A DNA stretch of 33,518 nt, taken from positions 1 through 33,518 of the forward strand of contig JAFGDN010000052.1 of NCBI GenBank assembly GCA_016932095.1, in the 5' to 3' direction. Positions within the stretch are counted from its first letter, which is position 1, and each line of letters opens with the position of its first letter. This document shows, one piece after another, positions 1-8,041 of the stretch. A program made the position numbers and the translations under genes. The notes under the pieces are model-generated. The model saw only the letters and a program-made list of their open reading frames with translations. It had not been told where the DNA came from and did no database searches. The stretch comes from Sedimentisphaerales bacterium. Lineage in GTDB: Bacteria > Planctomycetota > Phycisphaerae > Sedimentisphaerales > Anaerobacaceae.

Positions 1-225
1 AATATGAAAGGCGTCATCATTACAGGAGTCGAGGTCGGCTCGCAGTCCGATACAAAGGGGCTAAGGCCCGGCGTGCTTATTATGGAGGTCAACAGAAAGA
101 CAATTGAAAACGTAAGGGAATTCAATAAAGCAATGGAAGAAGCCGCCTCAACGGGCAAGGCATTGCTTTCCGTCAATGATGGTAATCGCGTCGGCCTGGT
201 CATTCTCAATTTGTCGAAAGAGTAG
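1..225 (+). CDS. C-terminal PDZ domain of HtrA/DegP-type serine protease (5' partial)
   Basis: Only the last 74 codons are inside the window; the open frame runs in from base 1, so the ATG at base 4 is most likely internal. The protein reads as a PDZ domain: a GVIITGVEVGS strand, then the typical 'GLRPGVLIMEVN' ligand-groove region, and a closing 'VGLVILNL' strand. This matches the second PDZ domain at the end of Do/DegP/DegQ periplasmic proteases, which degrade or refold damaged envelope proteins. The catalytic His-Asp-Ser domain would lie upstream and cannot be seen. A strong hairpin terminator follows. Another PDZ-ending periplasmic protein is possible. Confidence 0.8.
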   Translation, partial: NMKGVIITGVEVGSQSDTKGLRPGVLIMEVNRKTIENVREFNKAMEEAASTGKALLSVNDGNRVGLVILNLSKE

Positions 226-250
226 CAGACCGCCGGTAATAATTTTGCAC

Positions 251-281
251 AAAGCCCCGCCACGACGCGGGGCTTTTTCTT
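251..281 (+). terminator. Intrinsic terminator after the HtrA-like gene
   Basis: AAAGCCCCGC and GCGGGGCTTT form a 10-bp GC-rich stem around a six-base loop, followed directly by a T-rich tail. It starts 25 bases after the stop codon of the protease gene. Confidence 0.9.
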
Positions 282-327
282 TGACGAGATTTATGAGGGG
301 CCCGTGCGGTTTTTTTGAATTTGAGAG

Positions 328-356
328 TTGTCGTTAAGCAACAGCGGGGCTATACT
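328..356 (+). promoter_or_regulatory. Sigma70-like promoter for the MscS gene
   Basis: TTGTCG (328-333) and TATACT (351-356) are separated by exactly 17 bases, 42 bases upstream of the channel start codon and after the previous gene's terminator. An AAGGAG ribosome binding site lies about ten bases before the ATG at 398. Confidence 0.65.
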
Positions 357-397
357 GAAACCATTAGAGCATAAAGACCGGAAAGGAGTATATTGAA

Positions 398-1456
398 ATG
401 CAGACAATTCTTCAGAACTGGGAAAAAATCGCGTGGATTCTGGGCGTTCCGGCAGTTGCGGTCGCCGTCGCAATTATGGCCAATTTCATCTTCCTGAGAA
501 TCATCGGGAGAATCAGCCGGTATTCTAAGGACCTCCCCGCCGATTCGTTCACCAGGCGCTGCGGCAAAACCACTCGCTGGCTTTTTATCCTGCTTGCAGT
601 CCGCATCGTCATACCGATGATGGCGCTGCCGGAGAAGTTTTCGGAGCCGATTGACCATTTGCTCTCTTTGGCGCTCATCGCTTCGTTCGCGGCCATTTTA
701 ATAAAGCTGACATACGTCTTCGATGATTACATCCTGCAGCGCTTCGACGTGACCGTGCAGGATAATCTCAAAGCGAGGAAGATTCAAACCCAGCTCAATG
801 TGCTAAGAAGAATCTTCATTACAATCGTTATAGTGATTGCTCTTGCTTCTATGCTAATGACGTTCGAAAAGATTCGCGCCCTCGGCACGGCTATACTGGC
901 GTCTGCGGGCATAGTAGGCATTGTCGTCGGTATGGCCGCTCAAAAGACAATCGCCACGTTTTTGGCCGGGCTGCAAATCGCAATCACCCAGCCAATCAGA
1001 ATCGACGACGTCGTTATCGTCGAAAACGAATGGGGCAAAATCGAGGAGGTAACGCTCACCTACGTCGTCGTGCGAATCTGGGACCTCAGACGGCTGATTG
1101 TCCCGATTACCTACTTTATCGAAAAGCCCTTCCAGAACTGGACACGGGTATCTGCTGATTTGTTAGGCACCGTCTTTCTTTATGTCGATTACACCGTTGA
1201 CCCTGAGCCCGTCAGGACTGAGCTTCGCCGGCTTCTCGAAAGCTCAAAAGAATGGGATAAAAAGGTCTGCGTCGTCCAGCTAACAAATGCCTCCGAGCGC
1301 ACGGTCGAATTACGCGCCCTTATGAGCGCCGCAGACGCGTCGAGCTTGTTTTCGCTGCGATGTATGGTCAGGGAAAAGCTCATCGAGTTCATAAAGGACA
1401 AATACCCGGCCTCGCTGCCCAAACTCCGCGCGGAGCTCGAAAAATCGCCTATGTGA
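398..1456 (+). CDS. MscS-family mechanosensitive ion channel
   Basis: This 352-residue protein is a small-conductance mechanosensitive channel, which opens under membrane tension to release solutes during osmotic downshock. Four hydrophobic segments occupy roughly residues 12-35, 63-80, 88-108 and 143-160. They are followed by the Gly/Ala-rich pore helix around residues 165-198 (AILASAGIVGIVVGMAAQKT), the hallmark of the family. The cytosolic beta domain follows ('IRIDDVVIVENEWGKIEEV'), with the usual 'V.I.D.R.LIVPITYF' strand and then the alpha/beta C-terminal domain. The multi-helix N-terminus places it nearer YnaI/YbdG-like members than three-helix E. coli MscS. It has its own promoter and a good SD. 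The neighbouring restriction-modification locus is unrelated. Confidence 0.9.
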   Translation: MQTILQNWEKIAWILGVPAVAVAVAIMANFIFLRIIGRISRYSKDLPADSFTRRCGKTTRWLFILLAVRIVIPMMALPEKFSEPIDHLLSLALIASFAAILIKLTYVFDDYILQRFDVTVQDNLKARKIQTQLNVLRRIFITIVIVIALASMLMTFEKIRALGTAILASAGIVGIVVGMAAQKTIATFLAGLQIAITQPIRIDDVVIVENEWGKIEEVTLTYVVVRIWDLRRLIVPITYFIEKPFQNWTRVSADLLGTVFLYVDYTVDPEPVRTELRRLLESSKEWDKKVCVVQLTNASERTVELRALMSAADASSLFSLRCMVREKLIEFIKDKYPASLPKLRAELEKSPM

Positions 1457-1467
1457 CGGCATTTTTC

Positions 1468-1496
1468 TTGACGATTGCACCAAAACATTTATTATT
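1468..1496 (+). promoter_or_regulatory. Putative promoter for the DNA methyltransferase
   Basis: TTGACG at 1468-1473 is followed by TATTAT at 1490-1495 with a 16-base spacer, 34 bases before the methyltransferase ATG. The surrounding sequence turns AT-rich here, marking the left edge of the restriction-modification locus. Confidence 0.45.
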
Positions 1497-1529
1497 TCAA
1501 AAAAATAATGAACGAAAAAAGGCGTTTGA

Positions 1530-2735
1530 ATGGATTCACGCATAATACAACTTACTGGAGCATCCTTAAAATACGGTAATCTTAATATCCGTAATTGCGG
1601 TTTGGATTTCTTTCCTCAAGGAATTCTGGGGGGGCCAACACGTGACACCGCAAAAACGAAAATCATCATTCACCCCCTTGGTTTTTCAAACGAAATTGAG
1701 ACCGACATTCCCACCGACGGGCGAACTGGGAAACCGCGCTGGATTTTCAGGGAACGCGCATGGGTTAAACAATTTATGCGGACAAATCGCCTCACACCAA
1801 ACGCGAAAGTCATAATAACTCGCTTAAGTGAAGAAAGATATTTTATAGCACCGGCACATCATACCTATACACAACAATTATTTTCAACAGGTCTTTTGCC
1901 TATCCAGATGCAAAAATATTCGGACTCTATGAACTCTCCTTTTCGATATGCCGGCGGAAAATTCTATGCGAGAAAATTAATCCTCCAGCACATTCCACCT
2001 CATAAAAATTATTGTGAACCTTTTGCCGGCGGCGCGTCAATCTTCTTCGCGAAACCCAAAGCCGCTCAATCTCATCTTAATGACCTGGATGAAGAATTAA
2101 TGCGCGTATATCGTGTTATCCGGGACCAACCCGAAGATTTAATATCGTTTCTTACTGGAAAACCAGCTACCAAGGAGCTTCATTCTTATTATAAGAACGA
2201 GTTTCAACCAAAAACGTTGCTTGAGAAAGCGGCGAGATGGTATTACCTTAACCGAACTAGTTACTCCGGAATAATGAACATACAAAATTGCTACTGGGGA
2301 TATGGCGATAAATTTTCAAAGCGACCCGAAAACTGGCCTTGCAGTATAAGACAAGCATCACAAAAACTTCAGGGAGTAAAGCTAACGAATTATTCTTTTG
2401 AACGGGCGATTGAGGAATCGGAAGACGGCACTTTCTTATTTATAGATCCTCCTTATTTCAACGCAGACCAAGATAAGTTTTATACCTGTTCTTTCTCTAA
2501 AGAAGACCATTATCGCCTTCGGGAACTTCTTCATCGACACAGGAATCGTCTTCTGTTTCTTCTTACTTATGACGATTGTCCGGAGGTTAGAGAACTATAT
2601 TCTTGGGCGACGGGTTTATACAATAAAGAGTGGAATTATTGCATTAACAGAACCGACGACCAGAAAAATGGGACGAGTAGAAAGGGACAAAGATACAAGG
2701 GTAAAGAATTATTTATTCTTAATTATGTCATTTGA
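1530..2735 (+). CDS. D12-class DNA adenine-N6 methyltransferase with N-terminal DNA-binding-type extension
   Basis: This is the modification enzyme of a type II restriction-modification system, expected to methylate adenine in the target site. The catalytic half starts near residue 132 with 'SPFRYAGGKFYARK', and 'YCEPFAGGASIFF' is the SAM-binding motif I (FxGxG-like). 'DLDEELMRVYRVIRD' follows, and 'FLFIDPPYF' near residue 307 is the DPPY catalytic motif IV of N6-adenine enzymes. At 401 residues it is longer than the usual ~270-residue Dam-like enzymes because of about 125 extra N-terminal residues ('IIQLTGASLKYGNLNIR', 'TDIPTDGRTGKPRWIFRERAW'). I take these as a DNA-recognition domain; that is inference. 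The gene converges with the endonuclease gene. It is visibly more AT-rich than its neighbours, which suggests horizontal acquisition. Confidence 0.9.
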   Translation: MDSRIIQLTGASLKYGNLNIRNCGLDFFPQGILGGPTRDTAKTKIIIHPLGFSNEIETDIPTDGRTGKPRWIFRERAWVKQFMRTNRLTPNAKVIITRLSEERYFIAPAHHTYTQQLFSTGLLPIQMQKYSDSMNSPFRYAGGKFYARKLILQHIPPHKNYCEPFAGGASIFFAKPKAAQSHLNDLDEELMRVYRVIRDQPEDLISFLTGKPATKELHSYYKNEFQPKTLLEKAARWYYLNRTSYSGIMNIQNCYWGYGDKFSKRPENWPCSIRQASQKLQGVKLTNYSFERAIEESEDGTFLFIDPPYFNADQDKFYTCSFSKEDHYRLRELLHRHRNRLLFLLTYDDCPEVRELYSWATGLYNKEWNYCINRTDDQKNGTSRKGQRYKGKELFILNYVI

Positions 2736-2774
2736 AAGTGTTATGTACCCGCAATGATATATAACAATAAGTTC

Positions 2775-3500
2775 CTAACGTCCGCGTCTCCCTTTTACAA
2801 GGTTTGTAAGTGCTTCATTTAACATTCCTATTGGCTTCCAATTAGGGTCGCCTTTCAGTAACACAATCGGCGTCCGAGGTATAAATCCATCCTTGGCTAT
2901 ATCTTGTGGGAATACAAACCTTCAGTCACTATATGCATGTTCGAGAATTTCTTTTTCAGTGGATACCCCGTAGTGTTCAGAAACCACGTATAATACATCT
3001 TTATCGTGCAACAATTCCAACTCTGCTCCAAAAGTTTTACCCTGATACAATGCGTTAGACACATTGCATACAACAACGTCGAAAGAATCCACGCTGTAGC
3101 GGTCATTCGTTGTCCCCGCCAATCGGATATTACTCCTGCTTCTATGGCATTTAACATTGAAATGTGGGACTTTACATGACCGCGTTCCTTTTCGCATAGA
3201 ACCCCTAACGGCACTTTTACATTCGACCCTGAGAATCATACCGGTACGTCTGTGGGTTACCTGAATATCCTGATCCTGAAGCCCTGGTTGAGCGTTGAGG
3301 TTAAGTTTTTGAACCGTCCATTCGCTCGCTGAAAGATTACGGAGAACCTCCAAATATCCTTGATACTCTGTTGCTTTTCCTCGAATCATTGGAACGACCT
3401 TTTGGTCGTTGAGTATGTCAAATATGTAGTCGATGGGAACAGCGAAATTTTCGCAGTAGGTCTTGAGTTTTTGTCCTAATTCAATTGGTTCGATGCTCAT
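2775..3500 (-). pseudogene. PD-(D/E)XK type II restriction endonuclease interrupted by in-frame TGA
   Basis: The open frame gives 192 residues ending at a TGA (2922-2924). The same frame continues for 48 sense codons to a TAG at 2775-2777, ending only 39 bases from the convergent methyltransferase stop. The continuation looks like real protein (RFVFPQDIAKDG, then PIVLLKGDPNWKPIG, with a basic C-terminus). A single TGG-to-TGA change would restore a Trp in 'YSD-W-RFVFPQ'. The intact part carries a PD-(D/E)XK-like nuclease core: Asp78 in 'LQDQDIQV' and Glu93/Lys95 in 'LRVECKS'. Context (methyltransferase plus controller) supports a restriction enzyme. Its start overlaps the stop of the controller gene by four bases, giving translational coupling. 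It may be inactive, read through, or functional without the last 49 residues; a sequencing error is also possible. The recognition site cannot be read from the sequence. Confidence 0.75.
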
Positions 3501-3736
3501 TTACCCTCCAGAGGAAGACCTTTAACCAAGGAATTTACATTTAGCCCTAATGCTTTCGCAATCTTGCACAAAGTGAGAATAGAAATGTTTCTTTCCCCGC
3601 GTTCAATACCTCCAATATAACTTCTATCTAAATCGCACCGATATGCAAACTCTTCCTGTGACCAACCTCGCGCCTTCCTCGCAGCCCTGATTGTTTTGCC
3701 TAAGCGTTGAAGATTATTTTCAATAATTTGCCCCAT
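3497..3736 (-). CDS. Controller (C) protein of the restriction-modification system, XRE family
   Basis: A 79-residue, single-domain helix-turn-helix protein. Residues 12-70 form the five-helix XRE fold: 'LGKTIRAARKARGWSQEEFA' gives helices 1-2, and 'LDRSYIGGIERGERNIS' is the recognition helix, matching the typical controller-protein sequence almost word for word. C proteins dimerise on C-boxes next to their own promoter. They activate their own gene and the restriction gene, which delays restriction until the host DNA is methylated. Here the gene directly precedes the endonuclease and overlaps it by four bases, the classic C-R arrangement. A C-box-like operator sits just upstream. Confidence 0.88.
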   Translation of the reverse strand: MGQIIENNLQRLGKTIRAARKARGWSQEEFAYRCDLDRSYIGGIERGERNISILTLCKIAKALGLNVNSLVKGLPLEGK

Positions 3737-3762
3737 ATGAGAGGCAAACTTACTGCTGAGAT

Positions 3763-3785
3763 GACTATTTGTCCACCGACTATAA
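3763..3785 (-). promoter_or_regulatory. C-box-like operator upstream of the controller gene
   Basis: On the minus strand the sequence reads TATAGTC-GGTG-GACAAATAGTC, 27-49 bases before the controller ATG. It contains two ATAGTC half-sites 15 bases apart around a central GTG. This resembles what I recall of the Esp1396I-type C-box (TATAGTC-CGTG-TGATTATAGTC). The match is by eye. Confidence 0.6.
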
Positions 3786-3872
3786 TACCCATTATGGATT
3801 TCAAATTAGCCGCGCAACCACAACCGCTTAACGCTAACTCTCATACTTTTTTCTTCGCGTATATATGTTTGT

Positions 3873-4838
3873 ATGGTAAATTTTCTTGGTATGCTCAATA
3901 AGGCGCTTGCGTTTTACACGAAATATTTCGGCTTATGGGTGGTCGCATTCGGCATCCTGGCATATTATGCGCCGGGGCCTTTTGTCGCATTGAAAAGCTA
4001 CAACAAGGCGTTTTTCGCCGTCACGATGTTCGGCATAGGAGCTGTACTGTCTATCGATGATTTCAGGCACATTTTCAAAAACCCTATTATCGTGTTCATA
4101 GGTTCAACGGCACAGTTCACGATAATGCCTTTCGGCGCATTCGTCATAGCGAGGATTTTCGGCCTGCCGGCCGAGCTAACGGCGGGATTGATTCTGACTG
4201 GCTCCGCCCCCGGCGCAATGGCCAGCAACGTAACCAGCTACATCGCCAAAGCGGACGTCGCTTATTCCGTATCGCTGACGACCGTTTCAACGCTTTTGTG
4301 CCCACTTCTGACGCCAGGTCTGACCTGGCTTCTGGCCGACTCGAAAATCCCCGTCCCATTCTGGAAAATGGTATCCGACGTGCTGATTATGGTGATTCTT
4401 CCGCTCTTCGCCGGCTTCGCCGTTCGCCATTACTTTAAAAGGCAGGTCGAGCGAATCCTGCCCGTTTTCCCCGCAATTTCCGTTACTTTCATCATATTTA
4501 TCTGCTCGCTTGTAATTGCGCTCAACCGCGATTATTTGCCCGCCGCGACGGGGGCGGTCCTGGCAACGGTCTTCACGCTTAATCTTTTCGGTATGGCCTC
4601 GGGTTACGGAGTCGGCGCATTATTCCGAATGAACACCGCAAGAAAGCGAACTTTAGCCATAGAAATCGGCATGCAAAACGCCGGCCTCGGCAGCGCTTTG
4701 GCCCTGGAACACTTAGGCCCGAGGGCGGCTGTTCCCGCCGCGTTTTTTGTCTTTGTCTGCATCTTCACCGCCGCGATTGCCGCCGCCTTCTGGCAAAGGA
4801 CTCCCGAGCCGTGCATAAGTAAAATATCTGAACCTTAA
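3873..4838 (+). CDS. Bile acid:sodium symporter (BASS) family transporter
   Basis: A 321-residue membrane protein with about nine to ten hydrophobic segments and the two-domain repeat of the BASS fold. Characteristic motifs are 'FFAVTMFGIGAVLS' near the first helices, 'GLILTGSAPGAMASNVTSYIAKADVAYSVSLTTVSTL' (the SAPGGxxSN cross-over region), and 'EIGMQNAGLGSALA' near residue 265, the second conserved cross-over. Bacterial members carry bile acids, pantoate, keto acids or other organic anions with sodium; the substrate cannot be told here. Two start codons are possible (3873, or ATG 3891). Neither has a strong Shine-Dalgarno; I chose the longer one because both leave the first helix intact. 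Confidence 0.88.
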   Translation: MVNFLGMLNKALAFYTKYFGLWVVAFGILAYYAPGPFVALKSYNKAFFAVTMFGIGAVLSIDDFRHIFKNPIIVFIGSTAQFTIMPFGAFVIARIFGLPAELTAGLILTGSAPGAMASNVTSYIAKADVAYSVSLTTVSTLLCPLLTPGLTWLLADSKIPVPFWKMVSDVLIMVILPLFAGFAVRHYFKRQVERILPVFPAISVTFIIFICSLVIALNRDYLPAATGAVLATVFTLNLFGMASGYGVGALFRMNTARKRTLAIEIGMQNAGLGSALALEHLGPRAAVPAAFFVFVCIFTAAIAAAFWQRTPEPCISKISEP

Positions 4839-5126
4839 CCGCTGCGCATTACAGCAGTTACGCGAAAACTACATCAAAATCAGAGAATCGTCGTTCATAT
4901 CATGCGAACATAATATTCGCACGTTACGTATGTATAGGCAATTAACTCTGTCAGATTGAGCAGTTTGCCTATTCCCACCGAATCAGCGTCAATGTAAAAA
5001 TCTATAGCTCATGCATATTGCGGAGCATTTGAAATACAAAATCGTAGAAGCGAAAAGTAAATAGAGAACATAAGGGATTCGAAGCCGGGTGTGTTAGGCA
5101 CACGACTATGAAAGAACAGGCCGAAA
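4839..5126. other. Intergenic region with a short palindrome
   Basis: Non-coding. The only structure I see is TGCGAA (4903-4908) inverted against TTCGCA (4916-4921), an operator-sized dyad. No convincing promoter pair was found, although the glycosyltransferase gene must be transcribed from here. Confidence 0.4.
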
Positions 5127-6398
5127 ATGTTCAGAAATATAAAGACATTTATGCTGGGCTGGGAGTTTCCGCCGTTTATTAGCGGAGGCCTCGGAACGGC
5201 CTGTTACGGCCTGACGCGTGCGATGAGCCGGCTTGGAATGAAAATCACTTTTGTCCTGCCGAAATCGGACCCGTTGCAATTGTCGGCTGATGATGAGCCG
5301 TCATTACAAGAACCACTCGAAGAGCTGGAATTTCAAAACGTTAAATTCCGAGGGATAGCAGCACGTATTGCTCCCTACGGCGCCGTTCGGTCGGCTAATG
5401 TGAAAACAAGCGCCGCCGACAACCCAGGCAGTTCGAAGGTCGGTGCATTGACGTGCCTGGCCGGTTGCGATTACGGGCCGGAGATATTCGCTATCGTCAA
5501 CAGTTACGCCGACAAGGCCGTCGAAATAGCCGCAGGCGTGGATTTCGATATTATACACGCCCACGACTGGATGACCTTTCCCGCAGGGCTGGCCGTCGCC
5601 CAAAAAACCGGCAAACCCCTTGTTGTGCAGGTTCATTCAACGGAATTCGACCGCAGCGGCGAGCACGTCAATCAGCACATTTACGACATCGAGCGGGCGG
5701 GAATGCACGCAGCCGTGAAGGTCATCGCGGTGAGCAACTATACGAGAAATATAATCATCAGCCGATACGGCGTCCCGGCCGGTAAAGTCGAGGTGGCTTA
5801 CAACGGCGTCGAAAGAAACGGCAACGGCTCGAACGGTCATAACCTCGACGGCAAAAACGAAAAAATCGTCCTGTTCCTCGGACGAATAACAATGCAAAAA
5901 GGGCCTGAGTACTTCCTTCGGGCGGCTAAAAAGGTTTCGCAAAGATTGAACAACGTGAAGTTTATTATGGCCGGCGACGGCGATATGCTGTATCGAATCA
6001 TTGAAGAGGCCTGCCGGCTCGGTATAGGCCACAATGTTATGTTCACACGCTTCCTGCGGGGCGACGAAGTCGATAAGGCATACAGCCGGGCGGACCTATT
6101 CGTGATGTCATCGGTATCGGAGCCGTTCGGCATAGCCGCGCTTGAGGCGCTGCAGCACGGCGTGCCGGTCATCCTGAGCAAGAACTGCGGCGTAGCAGAG
6201 GTGCTTCACAATGCCCTTAAAGTCGATTTCTGGGACATCGACGAAATGGCCAACCAGATGTATGCGGTCCTGCAGCGTCCGGCTCTTCACAAGATGCTCA
6301 GTGAAAACGGGCACAGCGAGGCAAACAGGTTGCGCTGGGAAGATACCGCGGGCAAGGTAAAACAAATATATGAGCAGGTGCTGGCCGGGGTCGGATAG
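5127..6398 (+). CDS. Glycosyltransferase family 4, glycogen/starch-synthase-like
   Basis: A 423-residue GT-B enzyme. The N-terminal Rossmann domain opens with 'MLGWEFPPFISGGLGTACYGL', in which the GGLG loop binds the nucleotide-sugar diphosphate. 'FDIIHAHDWMTF' (about residue 143) is the His-Asp strand shared by starch synthases and GT4 enzymes. The C-terminal domain starts at 'IVLFLGRITMQKGPEYFL' (about 250). It carries 'MSSVSEPFGIAALEALQHGVPVI', the EPFGxxxLEA nucleotide-sugar binding signature. It probably transfers glucose from ADP- or UDP-glucose onto a glucan. The GH57 enzyme starts 20 bases downstream, giving a two-gene glucan operon. A Gly/Asn run (RNGNGSNGHNLDGKN) links the two domains. 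Start 5127 is the first in-frame ATG. Confidence 0.85.
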   Translation: MFRNIKTFMLGWEFPPFISGGLGTACYGLTRAMSRLGMKITFVLPKSDPLQLSADDEPSLQEPLEELEFQNVKFRGIAARIAPYGAVRSANVKTSAADNPGSSKVGALTCLAGCDYGPEIFAIVNSYADKAVEIAAGVDFDIIHAHDWMTFPAGLAVAQKTGKPLVVQVHSTEFDRSGEHVNQHIYDIERAGMHAAVKVIAVSNYTRNIIISRYGVPAGKVEVAYNGVERNGNGSNGHNLDGKNEKIVLFLGRITMQKGPEYFLRAAKKVSQRLNNVKFIMAGDGDMLYRIIEEACRLGIGHNVMFTRFLRGDEVDKAYSRADLFVMSSVSEPFGIAALEALQHGVPVILSKNCGVAEVLHNALKVDFWDIDEMANQMYAVLQRPALHKMLSENGHSEANRLRWEDTAGKVKQIYEQVLAGVG

Positions 6399-6418
6399 AA
6401 AAAAGCAGAGGAGAAAAA

Positions 6419-7684
6419 ATGGCTTCGATATGTTTTTACTTTCAGGTTCATCAGCCGTTCCGTTTGAGGCATTATACAATTTTTGATGCCGGGCAGGACT
6501 ACTTCGATGAGTTCAAAAATGCCCAGGTCTGCCAAAAGGTGGCAAAAAAGTGTTACCTGCCGACAAATGCCCTGTTGTTGGAATTAATTGAGAAATATAA
6601 CGGCAGGTTCAAGGTGGCGTTCAGCATAACGGGAGTAATGCTTGAGCAATTCACCAATTACGCCCCGGAGGTCCTCGAAAGCTTTAAAAAGCTGGCGAAG
6701 ACCGGCTGCGTCGAGTTCCTGGCCGAGACATATTATCACAGCTTGAGCTCCCTGTATTCGCGCAGTGAGTTCACCGAACAGGTCCAGAAGCATATCAGGA
6801 CAATCAACCGACTCTTCGGCCAGACGCCTCGCGTTTTCCGAAATACCGAGCTGATTTATAACAACACCCTGGCAAAAGCGATTGAGCAGATGGATTGCTT
6901 CGACGCCGTCCTGGCCGAAGGGGCGGACCATATCCTCGGTTATCGAAGCCCGAATTACGTTTATCGCCCCGTCAATTCGGACCGACTGAGCTTATTGCTC
7001 AAGAACTATCGCCTCAGCGACGATATCGCATTTCGTTTCTCTGAGAGAAACTGGAGCCAGTGGCCGATGACCGCGGACAAATTCGCCTATTGGGTCAACC
7101 AGGTCAACGGCAACGGCTACGTCGTCAACCTGTTTATGGATTACGAAACGTTCGGCGAGCATCAGTGGGAAGAAACAGGCATTTTTGACTTTTTGAGATG
7201 CTTACCCGCAGAAATCTTCAAACATCCCGATACCGACTTCAAGACCCCGTCGCAAGTCGTTAAAAGCTATAAGCCGGTGGGAACGCTCGATATTCACCGC
7301 CCGACAAGCTGGGCCGATATCGAACGCGACCTGTCCGCCTGGGTCGGTAATCCCCTCCAGAACAGCGCAATTGCCGAGCTGTATCGGCTTGAGCCGGCGG
7401 TCAAACAGACAAGAGACCCCAAACTCATCGATACCTGGAGAAAACTGCAGACCTCCGACCATTTTTATTATATGTGCACAAAATGGTTCGCCGACGGCGA
7501 CGTCCACAAGTATTTCAATCCCTACAACACGCCCTACGACGCATACATCAACTATATGAACGTCCTCGACAACCTCAGACAGCGATGCGCATCGGCACAG
7601 GCGGTAAGACCCATCGAACTGACCGAGGCCGGAATACCCGTTGCTCCAAAACCCCCGGCTCACCAGTATGCATCGATTCGATAA
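6419..7684 (+). CDS. GH57-family glycoside hydrolase (alpha-amylase/glucanotransferase type)
   Basis: A 421-residue GH57 enzyme acting on alpha-glucans such as glycogen or maltodextrin. The family's conserved regions are visible in order: 'CFYFQVHQPFR' (region 1), 'FSITGVMLEQ' (region 2), and 'VFRNTELIYNN' (region 3) with Glu144 as the expected nucleophile. Next come 'LFMDYETFGEHQW' (region 4) with Asp241 as the expected acid/base, and a C-terminal helical region with 'TSDHFYYMCTKWF' (region 5). The length fits the compact intracellular amylase-like members. The Shine-Dalgarno (GAGGAG, seven bases before the ATG) is strong. Pairing with a GT4 synthase suggests storage-glucan turnover. Branching or amylopullulanase activity cannot be separated from sequence alone. 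Confidence 0.9.
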   Translation: MASICFYFQVHQPFRLRHYTIFDAGQDYFDEFKNAQVCQKVAKKCYLPTNALLLELIEKYNGRFKVAFSITGVMLEQFTNYAPEVLESFKKLAKTGCVEFLAETYYHSLSSLYSRSEFTEQVQKHIRTINRLFGQTPRVFRNTELIYNNTLAKAIEQMDCFDAVLAEGADHILGYRSPNYVYRPVNSDRLSLLLKNYRLSDDIAFRFSERNWSQWPMTADKFAYWVNQVNGNGYVVNLFMDYETFGEHQWEETGIFDFLRCLPAEIFKHPDTDFKTPSQVVKSYKPVGTLDIHRPTSWADIERDLSAWVGNPLQNSAIAELYRLEPAVKQTRDPKLIDTWRKLQTSDHFYYMCTKWFADGDVHKYFNPYNTPYDAYINYMNVLDNLRQRCASAQAVRPIELTEAGIPVAPKPPAHQYASIR

Positions 7685-7738
7685 GATTAAGTATTAAGCT
7701 TTACACAGATTTTGCCTTATCTCGAAATCCTTGTCCAG

Positions 7739-7760
7739 ACGGTGTTTTTGCACCGTTTTT
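7739..7760 (+). terminator. Intrinsic terminator after the GH57 gene
   Basis: ACGGTG and CACCGT form a six-base-pair stem around a T-rich loop, followed by four Ts, 54 bases after the glycosidase stop codon. Confidence 0.7.
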
Positions 7761-7834
7761 CGCATCATAAAGAGCATTATAACCCTTAATCTGCTTCATA
7801 GAGCAAGAAAAAAACCCGATATAATGTCAGGGTA

Positions 7835-7958
7835 TCGGGGAATCAGGTTATCAGGTAGTGGTTATCAGGATAACAGGATAACAGGTCGTCAGCCGATAGG
7901 GTTTCCTGATTCCCTGATGTCCTGATTTCCACATCCTGATTTACTGGTTCTCTGATAA
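7835..7958. repeat. Cluster of ATCAGG/CCTGAT repeats forming a long hairpin
   Basis: The left half (7840-7885) holds repeated ATCAGG and ATAACAGG units. The right half (7904-7960) holds repeated CCTGAT units plus CTGATAACC. The two halves are inverted and could fold into an imperfect hairpin about 120 bases long. Units are 8-12 bases apart, with no spacers of regular length. It lies between the GH57 terminator and the pyr promoter. Confidence 0.7.
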
Positions 7959-7970
7959 CCTAAAACGGGC

Positions 7971-7999
7971 TTGTTCTTTTACAGGCAAACTGATATACT
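7971..7999 (+). promoter_or_regulatory. Sigma70-like promoter of the pyr operon
   Basis: TTGTTC (7971-7976) and TATACT (7994-7999) are separated by 17 bases. Transcription would start near 8006, giving a leader of only about 36 bases before pyrR. That is too short for a classical PyrR terminator/antiterminator leader. Confidence 0.7.
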
Positions 8000-8005
8000 T
8001 TTCCC

Positions 8006-8029
8006 ACCCCGATAACCTAAAAAGGGGGT
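8006..8029 (+). promoter_or_regulatory. Possible hairpin masking the pyrR ribosome binding site
   Basis: ACCCC (8006-8010) can pair with GGGGT (8025-8029) across a 14-base loop. The GGGGG run is the apparent Shine-Dalgarno of pyrR (ATG at 8042), so this small GC-only stem at the very 5' end of the transcript could limit translation. Inference only. Confidence 0.3.
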
Positions 8030-8041
8030 AAGAAACGATAA

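Noticed and set aside
2922-2924. TGA read as tryptophan or another sense codon in this organism
   Set aside because: Several clearly normal genes in the window (mscS, methyltransferase, pyrB, pyrC, terL) end with TGA at the expected length, so TGA is a stop here.
5304-6181. Minus-strand frames of 110-131 residues over the glycosyltransferase
   Set aside because: The plus-strand GT4 gene has complete motifs, while the opposing frames have none.
7835-7958. CRISPR array
   Set aside because: The repeated units are only six to eight bases, inverted in the second half, and lack regular spacers; no cas gene is present.
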